Below, one piece after another: positions 17,520 through 26,652 of a DNA stretch of 64,000 nucleotides. This DNA comes from Neptunicella marina (GTDB lineage: Bacteria; Pseudomonadota; Gammaproteobacteria; Enterobacterales; Alteromonadaceae). The stretch spans positions 372,001 to 436,000 of the forward strand of contig NZ_JACNEP010000001.1 in assembly GCF_014270035.1 (NCBI RefSeq). Direction: 5' to 3'. The position numbers were made by a program, and so were the translations under genes. A model generated the notes under the pieces. That model was not told the DNA's origin, did not search any database, and worked only from the letters and a program-made list of their open reading frames with translations. Every line of letters begins with the position of its first letter. Position 1 is the stretch's first letter.

Positions 17520-19340
17520 TTAGCCAATAATTTGATAGGTCGTCATGGCAATGAAATAGGCAAGCACACCATAAAGAGCAAATAATCCCCATGCTATACG
17601 GCTTTTCCCGGTTTCAGCCCGTAATACCGCCACGGTGGCCACACACTGCAGAGCAACCACATAAAACAGCAAAAGACCAATGCCGGCACCTAATGCCAGA
17701 CCATCGGCCTGAATTTGCGCCGCCAGTCCACCGATATTTTCATCTGCACCATCAATGCCTAACATAGTTCCCAGAGCACCAACAAAGACCTCACGTGCTG
17801 CAAACGACATTAATATTGCCACACCATAACGCCAGTCCAGTCCTAACGGTGCAAAGACAGGTTCAATCACATGCCCAATTGTACCCAACCAGGAGTTTTG
17901 TAAGCCTCCTCCTTGTGGGAAATACCCCAAAAACCAAATCACAACTGACACCACAAAAATCACCGGAGCAGCACGTTTTATAAACTGCTTACCGCTGTTT
18001 AGCACCCTTTGGGACAAAGGCTTCCAGTGTGGTAAACGGTAGGTAGGTAACTCCAGAATAAAAGGCATATCAGATTTATCATCTTGTTGTGGTAGTGCAT
18101 GTTTCATGACTATGCTGACCACTAACGCCATCAGAATGCCAAACAGATATAAACCAAAAAAGGTCACACCCTGCAGGTTAAAAATGCCTAACACTGTATG
18201 ATCTTCTGGGATCAAGACGGCGATTAATAACGCATAAACAGGTAAACGGGCTGAACACGACATTAAAGGAATAGTCATCATGGTAATCAGACGTTTGCGC
18301 GGTGATTCAATAGTACGCGCAGCCATAATGGCCGGAATAGCACAAGCATGACCGGACAAATATGGAATAAAACTTCGGCCGGAAAGGCCAAAATAACTTA
18401 AGGGTTTATGACAAATCAGCGCAGCGCGTGCCAGATAGCCGCTGTCTTCCAGCAAACCGATAATCAGGGTTAACACCATAATCTGCGGTACGAAGGTAAT
18501 AAAAGCCCCCACACCACCAAAAATGGCATCATTAAGAAAATCTGTGACTATGCCTTCACCGGTAAACGAGGTGACAACAGCGGCCAACTCCCCCACCAAT
18601 GCTTCAACCCCATCCATTAAGGGATTCGCCCAGGTAAATACGCTCTGGAACAGAAAAAACATGATAAACAGGAAGGCCAGGCCGCCGAATACATTATTAA
18701 GCAGGAAGTTATCAATACGGTTTTGCTTTTTCAGCATAACATCCACATTGATACCGTATGTCTGGCCAAGTGTTTTTGCCTGTTGCAATACATTCAGTTG
18801 TGTTGTTTCTTCACTAATATCAGGAATATGCTGCTGTGGATTATCTGCCAGTTCAGGCAAGGCTTGCTGAAATTCCGCCAATCCGACCAGTGCCTTGGCG
18901 GATAACGCAAATACGGGAGAACCCAAAGCCTGTTGCAATCCATCCGTGTCAATTTTTAAACCATAGCGCTGTACCTCATCAATCATATTCAGTACAAATA
19001 CGACGGCTTTATTGTGTTTTTTAGCCAGTTGCTGAACCTGTAAACCAAACACCAGGCTACGCTCTAATCGTGTTGCATCCAGCACACAAACCATCAGAGC
19101 GGTGTCATCATCCAATAAAGATTCATGCAACTTACTAATGGCAATTTCTTCATCGCGCGATAGTGTTTGTAAAGAATAAGTACCGGGAAAATCAACCACT
19201 TCAAACTGTTTAAACTGACCGCTTTTCAACTCCACCGTCACGCCGGGAAAGTTGGCTACTTTTTGACGCAGACCGGTTAACTGATTAAATAACAGGCTTT
19301 TCCCGCAGTTTGGTTTACCGACTAAAATAATCTTTTTCAT
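17520..19340 (-). CDS. feoB: Ferrous iron transporter FeoB
   Basis: Inner-membrane Fe(II) uptake protein. The N-terminal G domain shows G1 VGKPNCGKS (family form is GNPNSGKT), G2 PGVTVE, G3 DFPGTYSL and G4 NMID; it reads as a working GTPase. The membrane part (about 215-606) contains two Gate domains, with LSGHACAIPAIMA and SCSARLPVYAL as typical iron-path segments. At 606 residues it is shorter than the E. coli protein (773) and lacks a FeoC gene nearby. It lies 55 bases after feoA on the same strand, with a Fur-box-like sequence upstream of feoA. Confidence 0.95.
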   Translation of the reverse strand: MKKIILVGKPNCGKSLLFNQLTGLRQKVANFPGVTVELKSGQFKQFEVVDFPGTYSLQTLSRDEEIAISKLHESLLDDDTALMVCVLDATRLERSLVFGLQVQQLAKKHNKAVVFVLNMIDEVQRYGLKIDTDGLQQALGSPVFALSAKALVGLAEFQQALPELADNPQQHIPDISEETTQLNVLQQAKTLGQTYGINVDVMLKKQNRIDNFLLNNVFGGLAFLFIMFFLFQSVFTWANPLMDGVEALVGELAAVVTSFTGEGIVTDFLNDAIFGGVGAFITFVPQIMVLTLIIGLLEDSGYLARAALICHKPLSYFGLSGRSFIPYLSGHACAIPAIMAARTIESPRKRLITMMTIPLMSCSARLPVYALLIAVLIPEDHTVLGIFNLQGVTFFGLYLFGILMALVVSIVMKHALPQQDDKSDMPFILELPTYRLPHWKPLSQRVLNSGKQFIKRAAPVIFVVSVVIWFLGYFPQGGGLQNSWLGTIGHVIEPVFAPLGLDWRYGVAILMSFAAREVFVGALGTMLGIDGADENIGGLAAQIQADGLALGAGIGLLLFYVVALQCVATVAVLRAETGKSRIAWGLFALYGVLAYFIAMTTYQIIG

Positions 19341-19395
19341 TCAACTACCTGTGATGACCCAAAAAGGCAAATAAGAAGGTGAGAATTCAGCTGAC

Positions 19396-19626
19396 TTATG
19401 CCAGTTGAATTTTATTGGCAACGTTTTGCTCCAGTGAATAAACACTGTCGCCAATTTGCACTACAACAGGGCCTTTAAGCGGAGAACGACGCAAGCAAAT
19501 TACATTCTGACCGGGGTTAAATCCCATCTCATCAAGACGTTGAGATACCGCACTACTTAACATAGAGCTTAAACTATGGATCTGTGCGATTTGTTTTACT
19601 TTGATGTCCCACAAGGTCATAAACAA
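19396..19626 (-). CDS. feoA: FeoA, SH3-like partner of FeoB
   Basis: A 76-residue cytosolic protein with the FeoA pattern SQRLDEMGFNPGQNVICLRRSPLKGPVVVQIGDS (shown in part), needed for FeoB function. The start is uncertain: TTG 19626 has GAGG seven bases upstream, while ATG 19620 (MTLWDIKVKQIAQ) would need a 13-base gap. It is first in the feoAB operon and is preceded by an AT-rich Fur-box-like sequence. Confidence 0.9.
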   Translation of the reverse strand: MFMTLWDIKVKQIAQIHSLSSMLSSAVSQRLDEMGFNPGQNVICLRRSPLKGPVVVQIGDSVYSLEQNVANKIQLA

Positions 19627-19641
19627 TTGCTTACCTCAAAT

Positions 19642-19660
19642 GATAATAATTATTATTAAT
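19642..19660. promoter_or_regulatory. Candidate Fur box before feoA
   Basis: GATAATAATTATTATTAAT matches the 19-base Fur consensus at 14 positions by hand alignment and lies 16 bases upstream of the feoA start. Repression by Fe-Fur is expected for feoAB but inferred. Confidence 0.72.
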
Positions 19661-19755
19661 TATTAAATATTTTTGTAATATGAACAATAGCTGCGGTGAC
19701 AAAAAGTGCGCAAATTAGCGGACTTGGTTAAATCACCAGCAACTATTTGATGCTT

Positions 19756-20616
19756 TTACGCCAAAGGTAAATAAATATCGGTAATTAGCTGGTGTTCCGG
19801 GGTTTCCGGATAAAGATTAATCCGTTCACAAAAACAGGGAAAATCTGCTAACTCCTCTGCGGATTCAGTTAACCATTCGCCATACAAATATTCCACCGCA
19901 CTACGCATATGATGCCAGGCCCCCATATAACGCAGGCAGGCATAACGACCGGCAGGAATGATTTTTTGTTTCAATTCACTGCCTTCGGGACTGATATCGG
20001 TTAATACTCCGACATCAATACGGTACTCAGCAGGATTAACATCGTCAGGATCGTGATAAAACACATTAAAAGTACGGCTTTTATCCGGCGACAAACCCTG
20101 TTTTTTGCGCCATTGAATTAATTTAGCAATGGATTGGGGTAAATGTTGTTGCGGCCCCTGATGCTCAATCACCGCCAGGGTTAAAGAAGGTAATTCGGTT
20201 ATTTCAACTTGCATTTTGTGCTCCGTTATTTGGGATGTAAAACGCAATTTCTGCACAGACACGGGTACCGTATTGGCATGTTTTCGATAATCAGTTGGCG
20301 ATTGTGCATACTGCTGTTTGAATGCACGTGAAAATGATTCCGCATTTTCAAAGCCAATCATTTCGCTGATCCTTTGCACACTATGATTTCGATACATCAG
20401 ATAGAACGCCGCCTTGTGCATACGTTGCAAGCGAATATATTGCCGCAGCGGCATACCTGTCAGGGCAGAAAATTGCCGGTGGAAGTGAAATTCAGATAAA
20501 TGTGCCAGCTCACACAATTCACTTAAGCGCAATGGCTGCTCTAAATGCTGGTTAATATAAGCACACACCTTCTCAAAGCGACTTAAATATGAAACTACTT
20601 GCATAATCTGCTTCAC
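19756..20616 (-). CDS. AraC-family regulator with GyrI-like domain
   Basis: A 286-residue transcription factor. The N-terminal double HTH (about 10-112) has LSELCELAHLSEFHFHRQF and ISEMIGFENAESFSRAFKQ, the normal AraC recognition helices. Residues about 130-286 are a GyrI-like small-molecule-binding domain (ITELPSLTLAVIEHQGP, PEGSELKQKIIPAGRYACL). This order, DNA-binding domain first, is as in Rob/BmrR-type regulators that sense drugs or other small molecules. Target genes are not evident. It is a single gene divergent from a hypothetical gene. Confidence 0.9.
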   Translation of the reverse strand: MKQIMQVVSYLSRFEKVCAYINQHLEQPLRLSELCELAHLSEFHFHRQFSALTGMPLRQYIRLQRMHKAAFYLMYRNHSVQRISEMIGFENAESFSRAFKQQYAQSPTDYRKHANTVPVSVQKLRFTSQITEHKMQVEITELPSLTLAVIEHQGPQQHLPQSIAKLIQWRKKQGLSPDKSRTFNVFYHDPDDVNPAEYRIDVGVLTDISPEGSELKQKIIPAGRYACLRYMGAWHHMRSAVEYLYGEWLTESAEELADFPCFCERINLYPETPEHQLITDIYLPLA

Positions 20617-20777
20617 TTACTGAATACACTGCACAAAATATTGCGTTATTGTGCCGCAAAAAACCTGACATCACTTGCGCAATTACAACTTTATAAAATA
20701 AAACACGTGAGTCGCGTTCTGGCACATAACTTGTACTATCTGCTCAATAACAGTTTGCCAACAGACCATATCACGCC

Positions 20778-21428
20778 ATGCAAATACAAAATGATTTCAG
20801 TACAAAATCCCAGTCACTGCTGCAGCTACGCGGGTTGAGTGAGCAGCAGGTCAGTGATTTTTCTGCCTTATTGACTAAAGCCCAGGCTCAGCAACAAGAG
20901 CAGCATTTAAGCTATAAACAAGTAGTACAAGGCTTGTCCGCCGACGAACTTAAATTACTGCAACAGGGTAACTCCCTGGCTAATCCAATCAACACCAGCA
21001 TGTTATCTGAAGAAGGAGCACAAAACCTGTTTGCTCAGCCAGATGGCAGTGATCTGGTAGATTTAAATAACGATGGTATTGTTGAACACGGTGAAGCCAA
21101 AACTATTACTTTCCCTCCGGCGAACGCGCCAGAATGGGTAAAAAAGGCATGGGATGAAGCGACTGCCGACATGAGCGAATCAGACAAAATGATGATGCAA
21201 TTTCACATGCATCACATGGTTTACGGCTTTCAAATTGATGGTGTTGCCACTAAAACCGCCCCCTTACCGGAACAACAGTGGTCCACCAGCGGTTGGCAGG
21301 ACTTAATTGCACGTTGTCGCTCGGCGCTGGATTTTGCGGTCAACATGGATGGCTGGACGGATTTTAATAAAGTCAGCAAAGCCTTTTATGACAATTTTGA
21401 GCAGGCGCTGAGCACTCACACTGCCTGA
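20778..21428 (+). CDS. Hypothetical protein with one EF-hand-like loop
   Basis: A 216-residue protein with no signal peptide. It is glutamine-rich near the N-terminus (TKAQAQQQEQ). A loop DLNNDGIVEHGE at about 95-106 fits a calcium-binding EF-hand (Asp, Asn, Asp, Ile, Glu in the expected places). Further features are a cluster MMMQFHMHHMVYGF and a C-terminal helical part. No family was recognised. The ATG at 20778 lacks a clear ribosome site. It ends one base before the convergent M23 gene. Calcium binding is inference from a single loop. Confidence 0.7.
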   Translation: MQIQNDFSTKSQSLLQLRGLSEQQVSDFSALLTKAQAQQQEQHLSYKQVVQGLSADELKLLQQGNSLANPINTSMLSEEGAQNLFAQPDGSDLVDLNNDGIVEHGEAKTITFPPANAPEWVKKAWDEATADMSESDKMMMQFHMHHMVYGFQIDGVATKTAPLPEQQWSTSGWQDLIARCRSALDFAVNMDGWTDFNKVSKAFYDNFEQALSTHTA

Positions 21429-21429
21429 A

Positions 21430-22230
21430 TCAGGGTTTACCTTTAACTAATAACTGCGGGTCAAAACGCACTTTAAACCAGTTCATGCGCCAGTCCAGAT
21501 GCGGACCTGTGGCGCGTCCGGTTTTACCAATGCGAGCCACAAGCTGACCTTGTTTAACCATGTCACCCACCTTTACTTCACTTTTACTAAGGTGCAAAAA
21601 AGCGGAGGTAATACCATGGCCATGGTCAATCAACATAGTACCGCCAGAGTAATACATATCCGGCATCCAGAAAGTCACAATACCATCGGCAGGTGCTACA
21701 ACAGCTGTACCCACTTTATTAGCGATATCCACACCGTAATGTGGATTTTTGGGTTTGCCGTTTAATACACGCTGGCTGCCGTATACACCGCTAATACGTC
21801 CTTTGGCAGGCCAGATAAAATCCATGGCAAAATCGGTACGGTCATCGTCGCGGGTTCTGGCTTTGGAGATGCGCCTGCCTTCTTCACGAATACGCGCAAT
21901 CACCTTTGGATCTGGCGTGACCATTTTAGGCGGCAAACCATCAATGCGGTCGATTTTGTATTCACGTTTTTTAAGCGCCAGGGATTGAGATTGTTTATCC
22001 TCCCCCGCCTGCTGCCAGCTTAGCGTGTGGGATAGCTCTGCTTCACGACTAAACGCAAATAAAAACTCGCCGTTTGCTGCTACTTTCAATGGCTTGTCAT
22101 CTAACCAAACCAAAGTACCCGGCTCGACTTTGCCAACTATCATACTGCCTTGCGTCATTTGTCCTTTAAGTTCAATGGCCTGCAGTGACAACGGCAACAA
22201 CATTAATAACAACAAGCACACTTTACGCAT
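21430..22230 (-). CDS. M23 (LytM) family peptidoglycan endopeptidase
   Basis: A periplasmic metalloendopeptidase of the LytM/peptidase M23 type. ATG 22230 gives MRKVCLLLLMLLPLSLQA, a signal peptide; a longer frame upstream would spoil it. A beta domain follows (about 20-100). The catalytic domain (about 145-260) has HYGVDIANKVGT with zinc His and Asp, and HGHGITSAFLHL with the catalytic His pair. Both zinc and catalytic residues are present, so it should be active rather than a NlpD/EnvC-type degenerate activator. Its start overlaps the stop of the PTPS-like gene upstream by eight bases, suggesting translational coupling, although no functional link is known. Confidence 0.9.
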   Translation of the reverse strand: MRKVCLLLLMLLPLSLQAIELKGQMTQGSMIVGKVEPGTLVWLDDKPLKVAANGEFLFAFSREAELSHTLSWQQAGEDKQSQSLALKKREYKIDRIDGLPPKMVTPDPKVIARIREEGRRISKARTRDDDRTDFAMDFIWPAKGRISGVYGSQRVLNGKPKNPHYGVDIANKVGTAVVAPADGIVTFWMPDMYYSGGTMLIDHGHGITSAFLHLSKSEVKVGDMVKQGQLVARIGKTGRATGPHLDWRMNWFKVRFDPQLLVKGKP

Positions 22231-23098
22231 CAGCAATCGCCCCTTTGCCCACACCTTCAAAAGCAAATACACGGTAATTTGCATCAGCCGCTAAGCGTTT
22301 TTGTTCGTCTGCCATAAATTGCGCTAAACATTCCACCGTAGAATCGGTTTGTACTATGTCGCTTTCTGCTTTTGGAATAATCAGCTCAAAGCGCCCCTGA
22401 GAGGATTCATAGGCAAAACAATAATGGTCGGCAAATTCACCCGCAAGATCAGTCATGCCCAGCGTTTGCACCGTGACAATATCTTCCTCTGTGCCAATGT
22501 AGATATCCTGCCAACGCTCGGCCCAGTATTGCTGCCATTTATCACTGATAGCGCCATCCTGATACACGATCACTTTTGAGCGATGCCCGTGGGCAATTCG
22601 CTGGCAATTACCGTCATGTTTCTTTAAGCCGTGGGTATAGTGGTAATAAGGGGTATCGATTTGCTCTGCACGTAAAGACAGCTCGAGCCCTGCGACATTT
22701 TCCGGTAAATGGGTGGCAATAATGTCTTTCAGATACTGGCTTACCGATTCCATGGTCACCGCATCGCTATACACAAAAGCATAGGCTTCTGCCGGGCAAT
22801 TAAGATGGATAGATTTATTATCTTCGCGATTAAAATCGACCTGAATGGTATCGGTTTGTGCATGCGGCACTATGCGGGTAAACGCATGTTCAGCCGGGAT
22901 CAGCAGTTTATGATCAACATACTGATCTATCAGCGCCTTTAAACGCTTTTTCACTTTGGAGAAATCCAAAACCATGCTTTCTTCGTTGAGATCGCCGTTT
23001 AAAATCACATCAACAATCCAGGACTCTCCTACCATACCGCGCTGTGGGCACAGATAAGAAAAATCCATAACGGTGAGATCATTAACAAATAACTGCAT
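22223..23098 (-). CDS. 6-carboxytetrahydropterin synthase-like, two-domain form
   Basis: A double-length (291 residues) member of the PTPS/QueD family. The N-terminal half has MVGESWIVDVILNG, ESMVLDFSKVK and DQYVDHKLL, the usual second part of a PTPS fold. The C-terminal half has HGLKKHDGNCQRIAHGH with candidate catalytic Cys and zinc His residues. It may be a duplicated or permuted enzyme acting on 7,8-dihydroneopterin triphosphate in queuosine or pterin formation; the reaction is not certain. Long forms of this kind are known from Alteromonadales and Vibrionales. It leads the pair with the M23 gene. Confidence 0.8.
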   Translation of the reverse strand: MQLFVNDLTVMDFSYLCPQRGMVGESWIVDVILNGDLNEESMVLDFSKVKKRLKALIDQYVDHKLLIPAEHAFTRIVPHAQTDTIQVDFNREDNKSIHLNCPAEAYAFVYSDAVTMESVSQYLKDIIATHLPENVAGLELSLRAEQIDTPYYHYTHGLKKHDGNCQRIAHGHRSKVIVYQDGAISDKWQQYWAERWQDIYIGTEEDIVTVQTLGMTDLAGEFADHYCFAYESSQGRFELIIPKAESDIVQTDSTVECLAQFMADEQKRLAADANYRVFAFEGVGKGAIADA

Positions 23099-23134
23099 GG
23101 TGGTGTAACTTCTCCAAATGAATAAAATAGACGA

Positions 23135-24139
23135 TTAATTACCAGACTTAAGTAACTGATCTTTCAAATTAGGCGGCACGCCTTTAATTAAAAGGGTATC
23201 GGAATGCGGGTCATATTGTACCCTTTCGCCCAGTAATTTGCGCTCAAAACTAATGGTTAATCCTGCTCCGCCGCCACTAAATTTACTCAGGCTTTTGATC
23301 ACAGCCGGATCGGCCTGAAACTTTTCTTCCATGGGTTGTTCGGTGTTGCGCGCAAAATCAACAAAACTGGCATTACCCTTAGGTAAATGATCGGCCAGTT
23401 CTTCGATGGTAATATCTTCACCCGCATCGATTTTTTCTTTGTAGTAACCGACCATTTGCTGACGGCCTTGTTGCTTTTCGTGCGGGTCGAGCTGTTCACT
23501 CTGGAAATAATCATCCACCACAGCAACGAGTTGTTTATTTTGCTGTTTGATATCAACCAGCTCTTCGCAGCCTAAAAACGCCAGAAAAAAATCAGACACT
23601 TTGCGTCCGGCCAAACCTTTAATGAAACTTACGTAACGATTGGCGTCCGGATTAATACGGCGCTCAGTTAAGTCGATACGCGCGGCCAATTGCATCTTGG
23701 CTAAATCCAGATGGGTACTGTAATTCAATTCCAGATTATGATTAATTTCCACATGTTGTTTGGTATTGAGCAAACCAATAAAAATATAGTCAGTGGCTAA
23801 AAACTGGTACTGACAAAAAATCAAAAAGCCGGTATCGGCCCGACCAAATTCTACCAGGGTATTTTTGAGGATATTGGCTGTCGCCACACTAAAGTCGTAA
23901 AAGCTTTGTTCGTCTTCACCCAGTTGTTGTAAAACACCGGTGAAATTGTCTTCGTCTGCATCAATTAAACCACCAACACCTTTGCCTGGCTTACCGGCAA
24001 ATACCTGGTTAAGTTGTGCTGCTAACCCTTCGATTTGAGCTGAAACCGGGTAACAGTTTTCACGCGGAACCAACGTCAGTTCCTGCGCTTCGTTAATTGC
24101 TAATTGATGAACAACAAAATGATGAATAATCGCACTCAT
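23135..24139 (-). CDS. yejK: Nucleoid-associated protein YejK
   Basis: YejK (NdpA, nucleoid-associated protein of 37 kDa). The start MSAIIHHFVVHQLAIN and the C-terminal SFERKLLGERVQYDP are typical. ATG 24139 is chosen over TTG 24151, which would touch the GAGG ribosome site. The 334 residues match the family length. The function is association with the nucleoid; details are unknown. It is divergent from yejL and yejM, the same gene neighbourhood as in many gammaproteobacteria. Confidence 0.93.
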   Translation of the reverse strand: MSAIIHHFVVHQLAINEAQELTLVPRENCYPVSAQIEGLAAQLNQVFAGKPGKGVGGLIDADEDNFTGVLQQLGEDEQSFYDFSVATANILKNTLVEFGRADTGFLIFCQYQFLATDYIFIGLLNTKQHVEINHNLELNYSTHLDLAKMQLAARIDLTERRINPDANRYVSFIKGLAGRKVSDFFLAFLGCEELVDIKQQNKQLVAVVDDYFQSEQLDPHEKQQGRQQMVGYYKEKIDAGEDITIEELADHLPKGNASFVDFARNTEQPMEEKFQADPAVIKSLSKFSGGGAGLTISFERKLLGERVQYDPHSDTLLIKGVPPNLKDQLLKSGN

Positions 24140-24271
24140 GGGGCGAACCAACCTCTTTTTCGACTTTATTGATGGTAGTTTCTACAACTGCACCAGCATG
24201 GCGCAGTTATTATGGAGCTACCTGCATTTACTTGCTACTATGTCGCATATTACTCAATAAGACCAATACAC

Positions 24272-24493
24272 ATGCCACAACAGTCTAAATATACCGATTC
24301 ACAATTTACAGCCCTGACCCATGACATTATCGATGTGCTGGAAAAACACCAGGCGAATCGCGATTTGTCATTAATGGTATTGGGCAATATCCTGACCAAC
24401 ATTTTTCAGCATCAGGTAAAACCGGACAACCGTGAGCAAATGGTCGCGCAGTTTACCCAAGTTTTAATAAAAAGTGTTAAAGCCAGTCAGTAA
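24272..24493 (+). CDS. yejL: YejL (DUF1414) small protein
   Basis: A 73-residue protein, MPQQSKYTDSQFTALTHD, with a helical C-terminal part (VLGNILTNIFQHQV) as in YejL of E. coli (75 residues). ATG 24272 fits the known family start better than an upstream in-frame codon at 24212. Function is unknown. It is 25 bases before the yejM-like gene and clearly in operon with it. Confidence 0.9.
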   Translation: MPQQSKYTDSQFTALTHDIIDVLEKHQANRDLSLMVLGNILTNIFQHQVKPDNREQMVAQFTQVLIKSVKASQ

Positions 24494-24518
24494 AAATTAA
24501 ATAAAAAAGACAAGCGCT

Positions 24519-26036
24519 ATGATTTTAACCGAAACACCCCGGCGTCAGCGGGTGACAAAATTAGTTGGATGGGGCCATTGGTTTGCCTTTTTCAATATTT
24601 TGATCGCCATTGTTATCGCCTCAATTTATACCTTTAATTCCCGTTTACCTGATACTGCTCTGGGCGCCGTTTACCTGTTCTCTAACTGGTTTGGGCATAT
24701 CAGTTTTTTAACCTTTATTGGTTTTGTTATCTTAATTTTACCACTGTGTTATTTGCTGCCAAACGTCAAAGTAGTCAAAGCCATTGCGTCGGTTGTGGCC
24801 GCAGTGGGTCTGGCCTTACTGGCTTTTGATGCGCTGGTGTATACCAAGTATGGTCTGCATGTTAGTTTCAGTTCAGCCGAACTATTGCGTAATGAAACTC
24901 GCAATGTAATTGCCAATTTTGGCTGGCAGCAATGGGGCTTTTTTGCCTTGTTATTTATTGTGTGGCTGAGTTTCCAGCTGATACTGGCGAATGCCTTATG
25001 GAAACGCACTGAACGCTTTAAGTTACGCAAATACGCACAACCTCTGGCGCTGTTTTTTATTGCTTGTTTTGTTACCAGCCACGCAACCCACATATGGGCA
25101 GATGCCAACTTGTATCAACCTATTGTCGAGCAGGACGACATGTTCCCGCTGTCTTATCCGGCAACGGCTAAAACCCTGATGTCGAAGTACGATTTATTGG
25201 ATCGTGACAGCTATGAACAACGCAAACAATTACAACTGGAACGCCGTATTCAGGGCGTAAATTACCCCACATCGGCGTTATATTGCTCTATCAACCCACA
25301 AAGCAATGTCAACTTGCTGGTGTTAAATCATGGTGATATCGATGCACTGGTGGCTGAATTGCCAGTAAGTAAAATCAATAACTACTATGATTTGTCATCA
25401 AGTGCGGTCGCGGGTCAGTTCAGTCTTTTATATGGTTTACCCGAAATGTATCAGCATGTGATGTATCCCATCACACCAGTACTGCTTGATTTACCGGCTA
25501 AACTGGGGCTTGAAACTTATGTTTATGCACCCGGTTTTAAATACGGCAACAGCAGTTGGGACGCGTTTAAACAACAGTTTGCACAACATTCTGCCCGTTT
25601 GGCTATCGCTTTTGTCAGCCCTGAGCAAGCACAGGAACTACTCAGTCATTTTGACTTTTCTGCCGGACAAATTGTGATTACCGGGTTGCAAAGTGATTCA
25701 CAGGTGTCAACTTATTCAAACTTGCAGGGGGTTGATCAGGTCAGTGTTGCCGGACATGAAGATATTGCCCCCACTTTATTAAATGCGATGGGCTGTTCAA
25801 CCAATACTGAGTTATACAGCACAGGACAAAACCTGATGCAACTTAAGCGTGACTGGATGGTGACCAGCCTGGGTGACAAAATTGTATTACTGAATCCGAC
25901 CCGTCGCATAGAAGTGGACTCCAACGGTAACCACAAGATATTTGATCGCCAGACCGGAGCCGAATTATCAGAGGACTTAAACACCAGTGTATTAAGTCAG
26001 GGCATTAAGCATTTAAGCCGTTTTATCGCCAAATAA
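24519..26036 (+). CDS. yejM: YejM/PbgA-like inner-membrane protein (DUF3413)
   Basis: Related to YejM (PbgA, LapC), which controls lipopolysaccharide synthesis through LapB in enterics. Five hydrophobic helices fill residues about 15-190 (DUF3413 part, start RQRVTKLVGWGHWFAFFN). A periplasmic sulfatase-fold domain follows (about 260-480). It is short, 505 against about 586 residues in E. coli, and the usual metal-binding motifs of active sulfatases are not visible, as expected for a pseudo-enzyme. The DUF3413 helices and the yejK-yejL context support the call; conservation of the LPS role outside enterics is inference. Confidence 0.88.
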   Translation: MILTETPRRQRVTKLVGWGHWFAFFNILIAIVIASIYTFNSRLPDTALGAVYLFSNWFGHISFLTFIGFVILILPLCYLLPNVKVVKAIASVVAAVGLALLAFDALVYTKYGLHVSFSSAELLRNETRNVIANFGWQQWGFFALLFIVWLSFQLILANALWKRTERFKLRKYAQPLALFFIACFVTSHATHIWADANLYQPIVEQDDMFPLSYPATAKTLMSKYDLLDRDSYEQRKQLQLERRIQGVNYPTSALYCSINPQSNVNLLVLNHGDIDALVAELPVSKINNYYDLSSSAVAGQFSLLYGLPEMYQHVMYPITPVLLDLPAKLGLETYVYAPGFKYGNSSWDAFKQQFAQHSARLAIAFVSPEQAQELLSHFDFSAGQIVITGLQSDSQVSTYSNLQGVDQVSVAGHEDIAPTLLNAMGCSTNTELYSTGQNLMQLKRDWMVTSLGDKIVLLNPTRRIEVDSNGNHKIFDRQTGAELSEDLNTSVLSQGIKHLSRFIAK

Positions 26037-26057
26037 CTTAACGCCTTTCGATTGCAG

Positions 26058-26085
26058 GCCGGTAAATCTCCTGGGGTTTACCGGC
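26058..26085. terminator. Hairpin between convergent yejM and hypothetical gene
   Basis: GCCGGTAAA and TTTACCGGC form a 9-bp stem with a 10-base loop in the 73-bp gap. There is no T run, so it may end transcription only partly or act as an mRNA end. Confidence 0.45.
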
Positions 26086-26109
26086 AGGCTCCCTTACAGA
26101 ATTCAAAAT

Positions 26110-26556
26110 TTATGCTTGCGCATAACCTTGCCAAACCTGACTCCCATCGCTCCCGGTGGAAAATCCATTTAACTGTTGCAAAACCTTGAGTGTTTTCAAT
26201 GCCAGCGGATCCCCCTGCTGAACTTGTTGGCTGTTTTGCATTTCGGCTAAAAAATTGGTTTTAGTTTGAAAATCATCATTCATACTGGAAGGTGCAGCCA
26301 GCTTCAATTGCATTTCAGAGGATATCAATCCTTTCTCTGCCAGTTGCCCGGCAAGTTCAGCACGCTCACTGGTGGAAATATTAGTGACATCAAAACGCGC
26401 GGCAATTTGTTGCCATTCCGCTTGTTCATTATCTGCAGTCACATTCTGTGTCGTCTGATTAGCCTTCTGTAACTGGTTGTTAGCTGTTTCGTGTGTTTGT
26501 AAGGTGAAAACGCTGTTATACAAGCGATTCACTGGATTATTGCTATTAATTTGCAT
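26110..26556 (-). CDS. Hypothetical protein, Gln/Asn-rich
   Basis: A 148-residue soluble protein, MQINSNNPVNRLYNSVF at the start, with high Gln and Asn content and mostly helical character. A good Shine-Dalgarno (AAAGGA, ten bases before ATG) supports the start. No family was recognised and no signal peptide or membrane segment is seen. A short similarity (NPxxxLY-S) to the start of the protein at 55454-55882 may be chance. It stands alone between convergent yejM and the rlmA gene. Confidence 0.6.
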   Translation of the reverse strand: MQINSNNPVNRLYNSVFTLQTHETANNQLQKANQTTQNVTADNEQAEWQQIAARFDVTNISTSERAELAGQLAEKGLISSEMQLKLAAPSSMNDDFQTKTNFLAEMQNSQQVQQGDPLALKTLKVLQQLNGFSTGSDGSQVWQGYAQA

Positions 26557-26652
26557 ATTAGCTTAGTCCTTTAATTAAAAGTCACTGTGCTTTGTATGCG
26601 TTTAGAGCAATTTATATACCATCCACTTTGGTCATTCGCAGTGGATATCCTT

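Noticed and set aside
20599-20838. Open frame of 79 codons before the EF-hand-like gene
   Set aside because: It overlaps both the AraC start and the following gene in another frame, and its composition is not protein-like.
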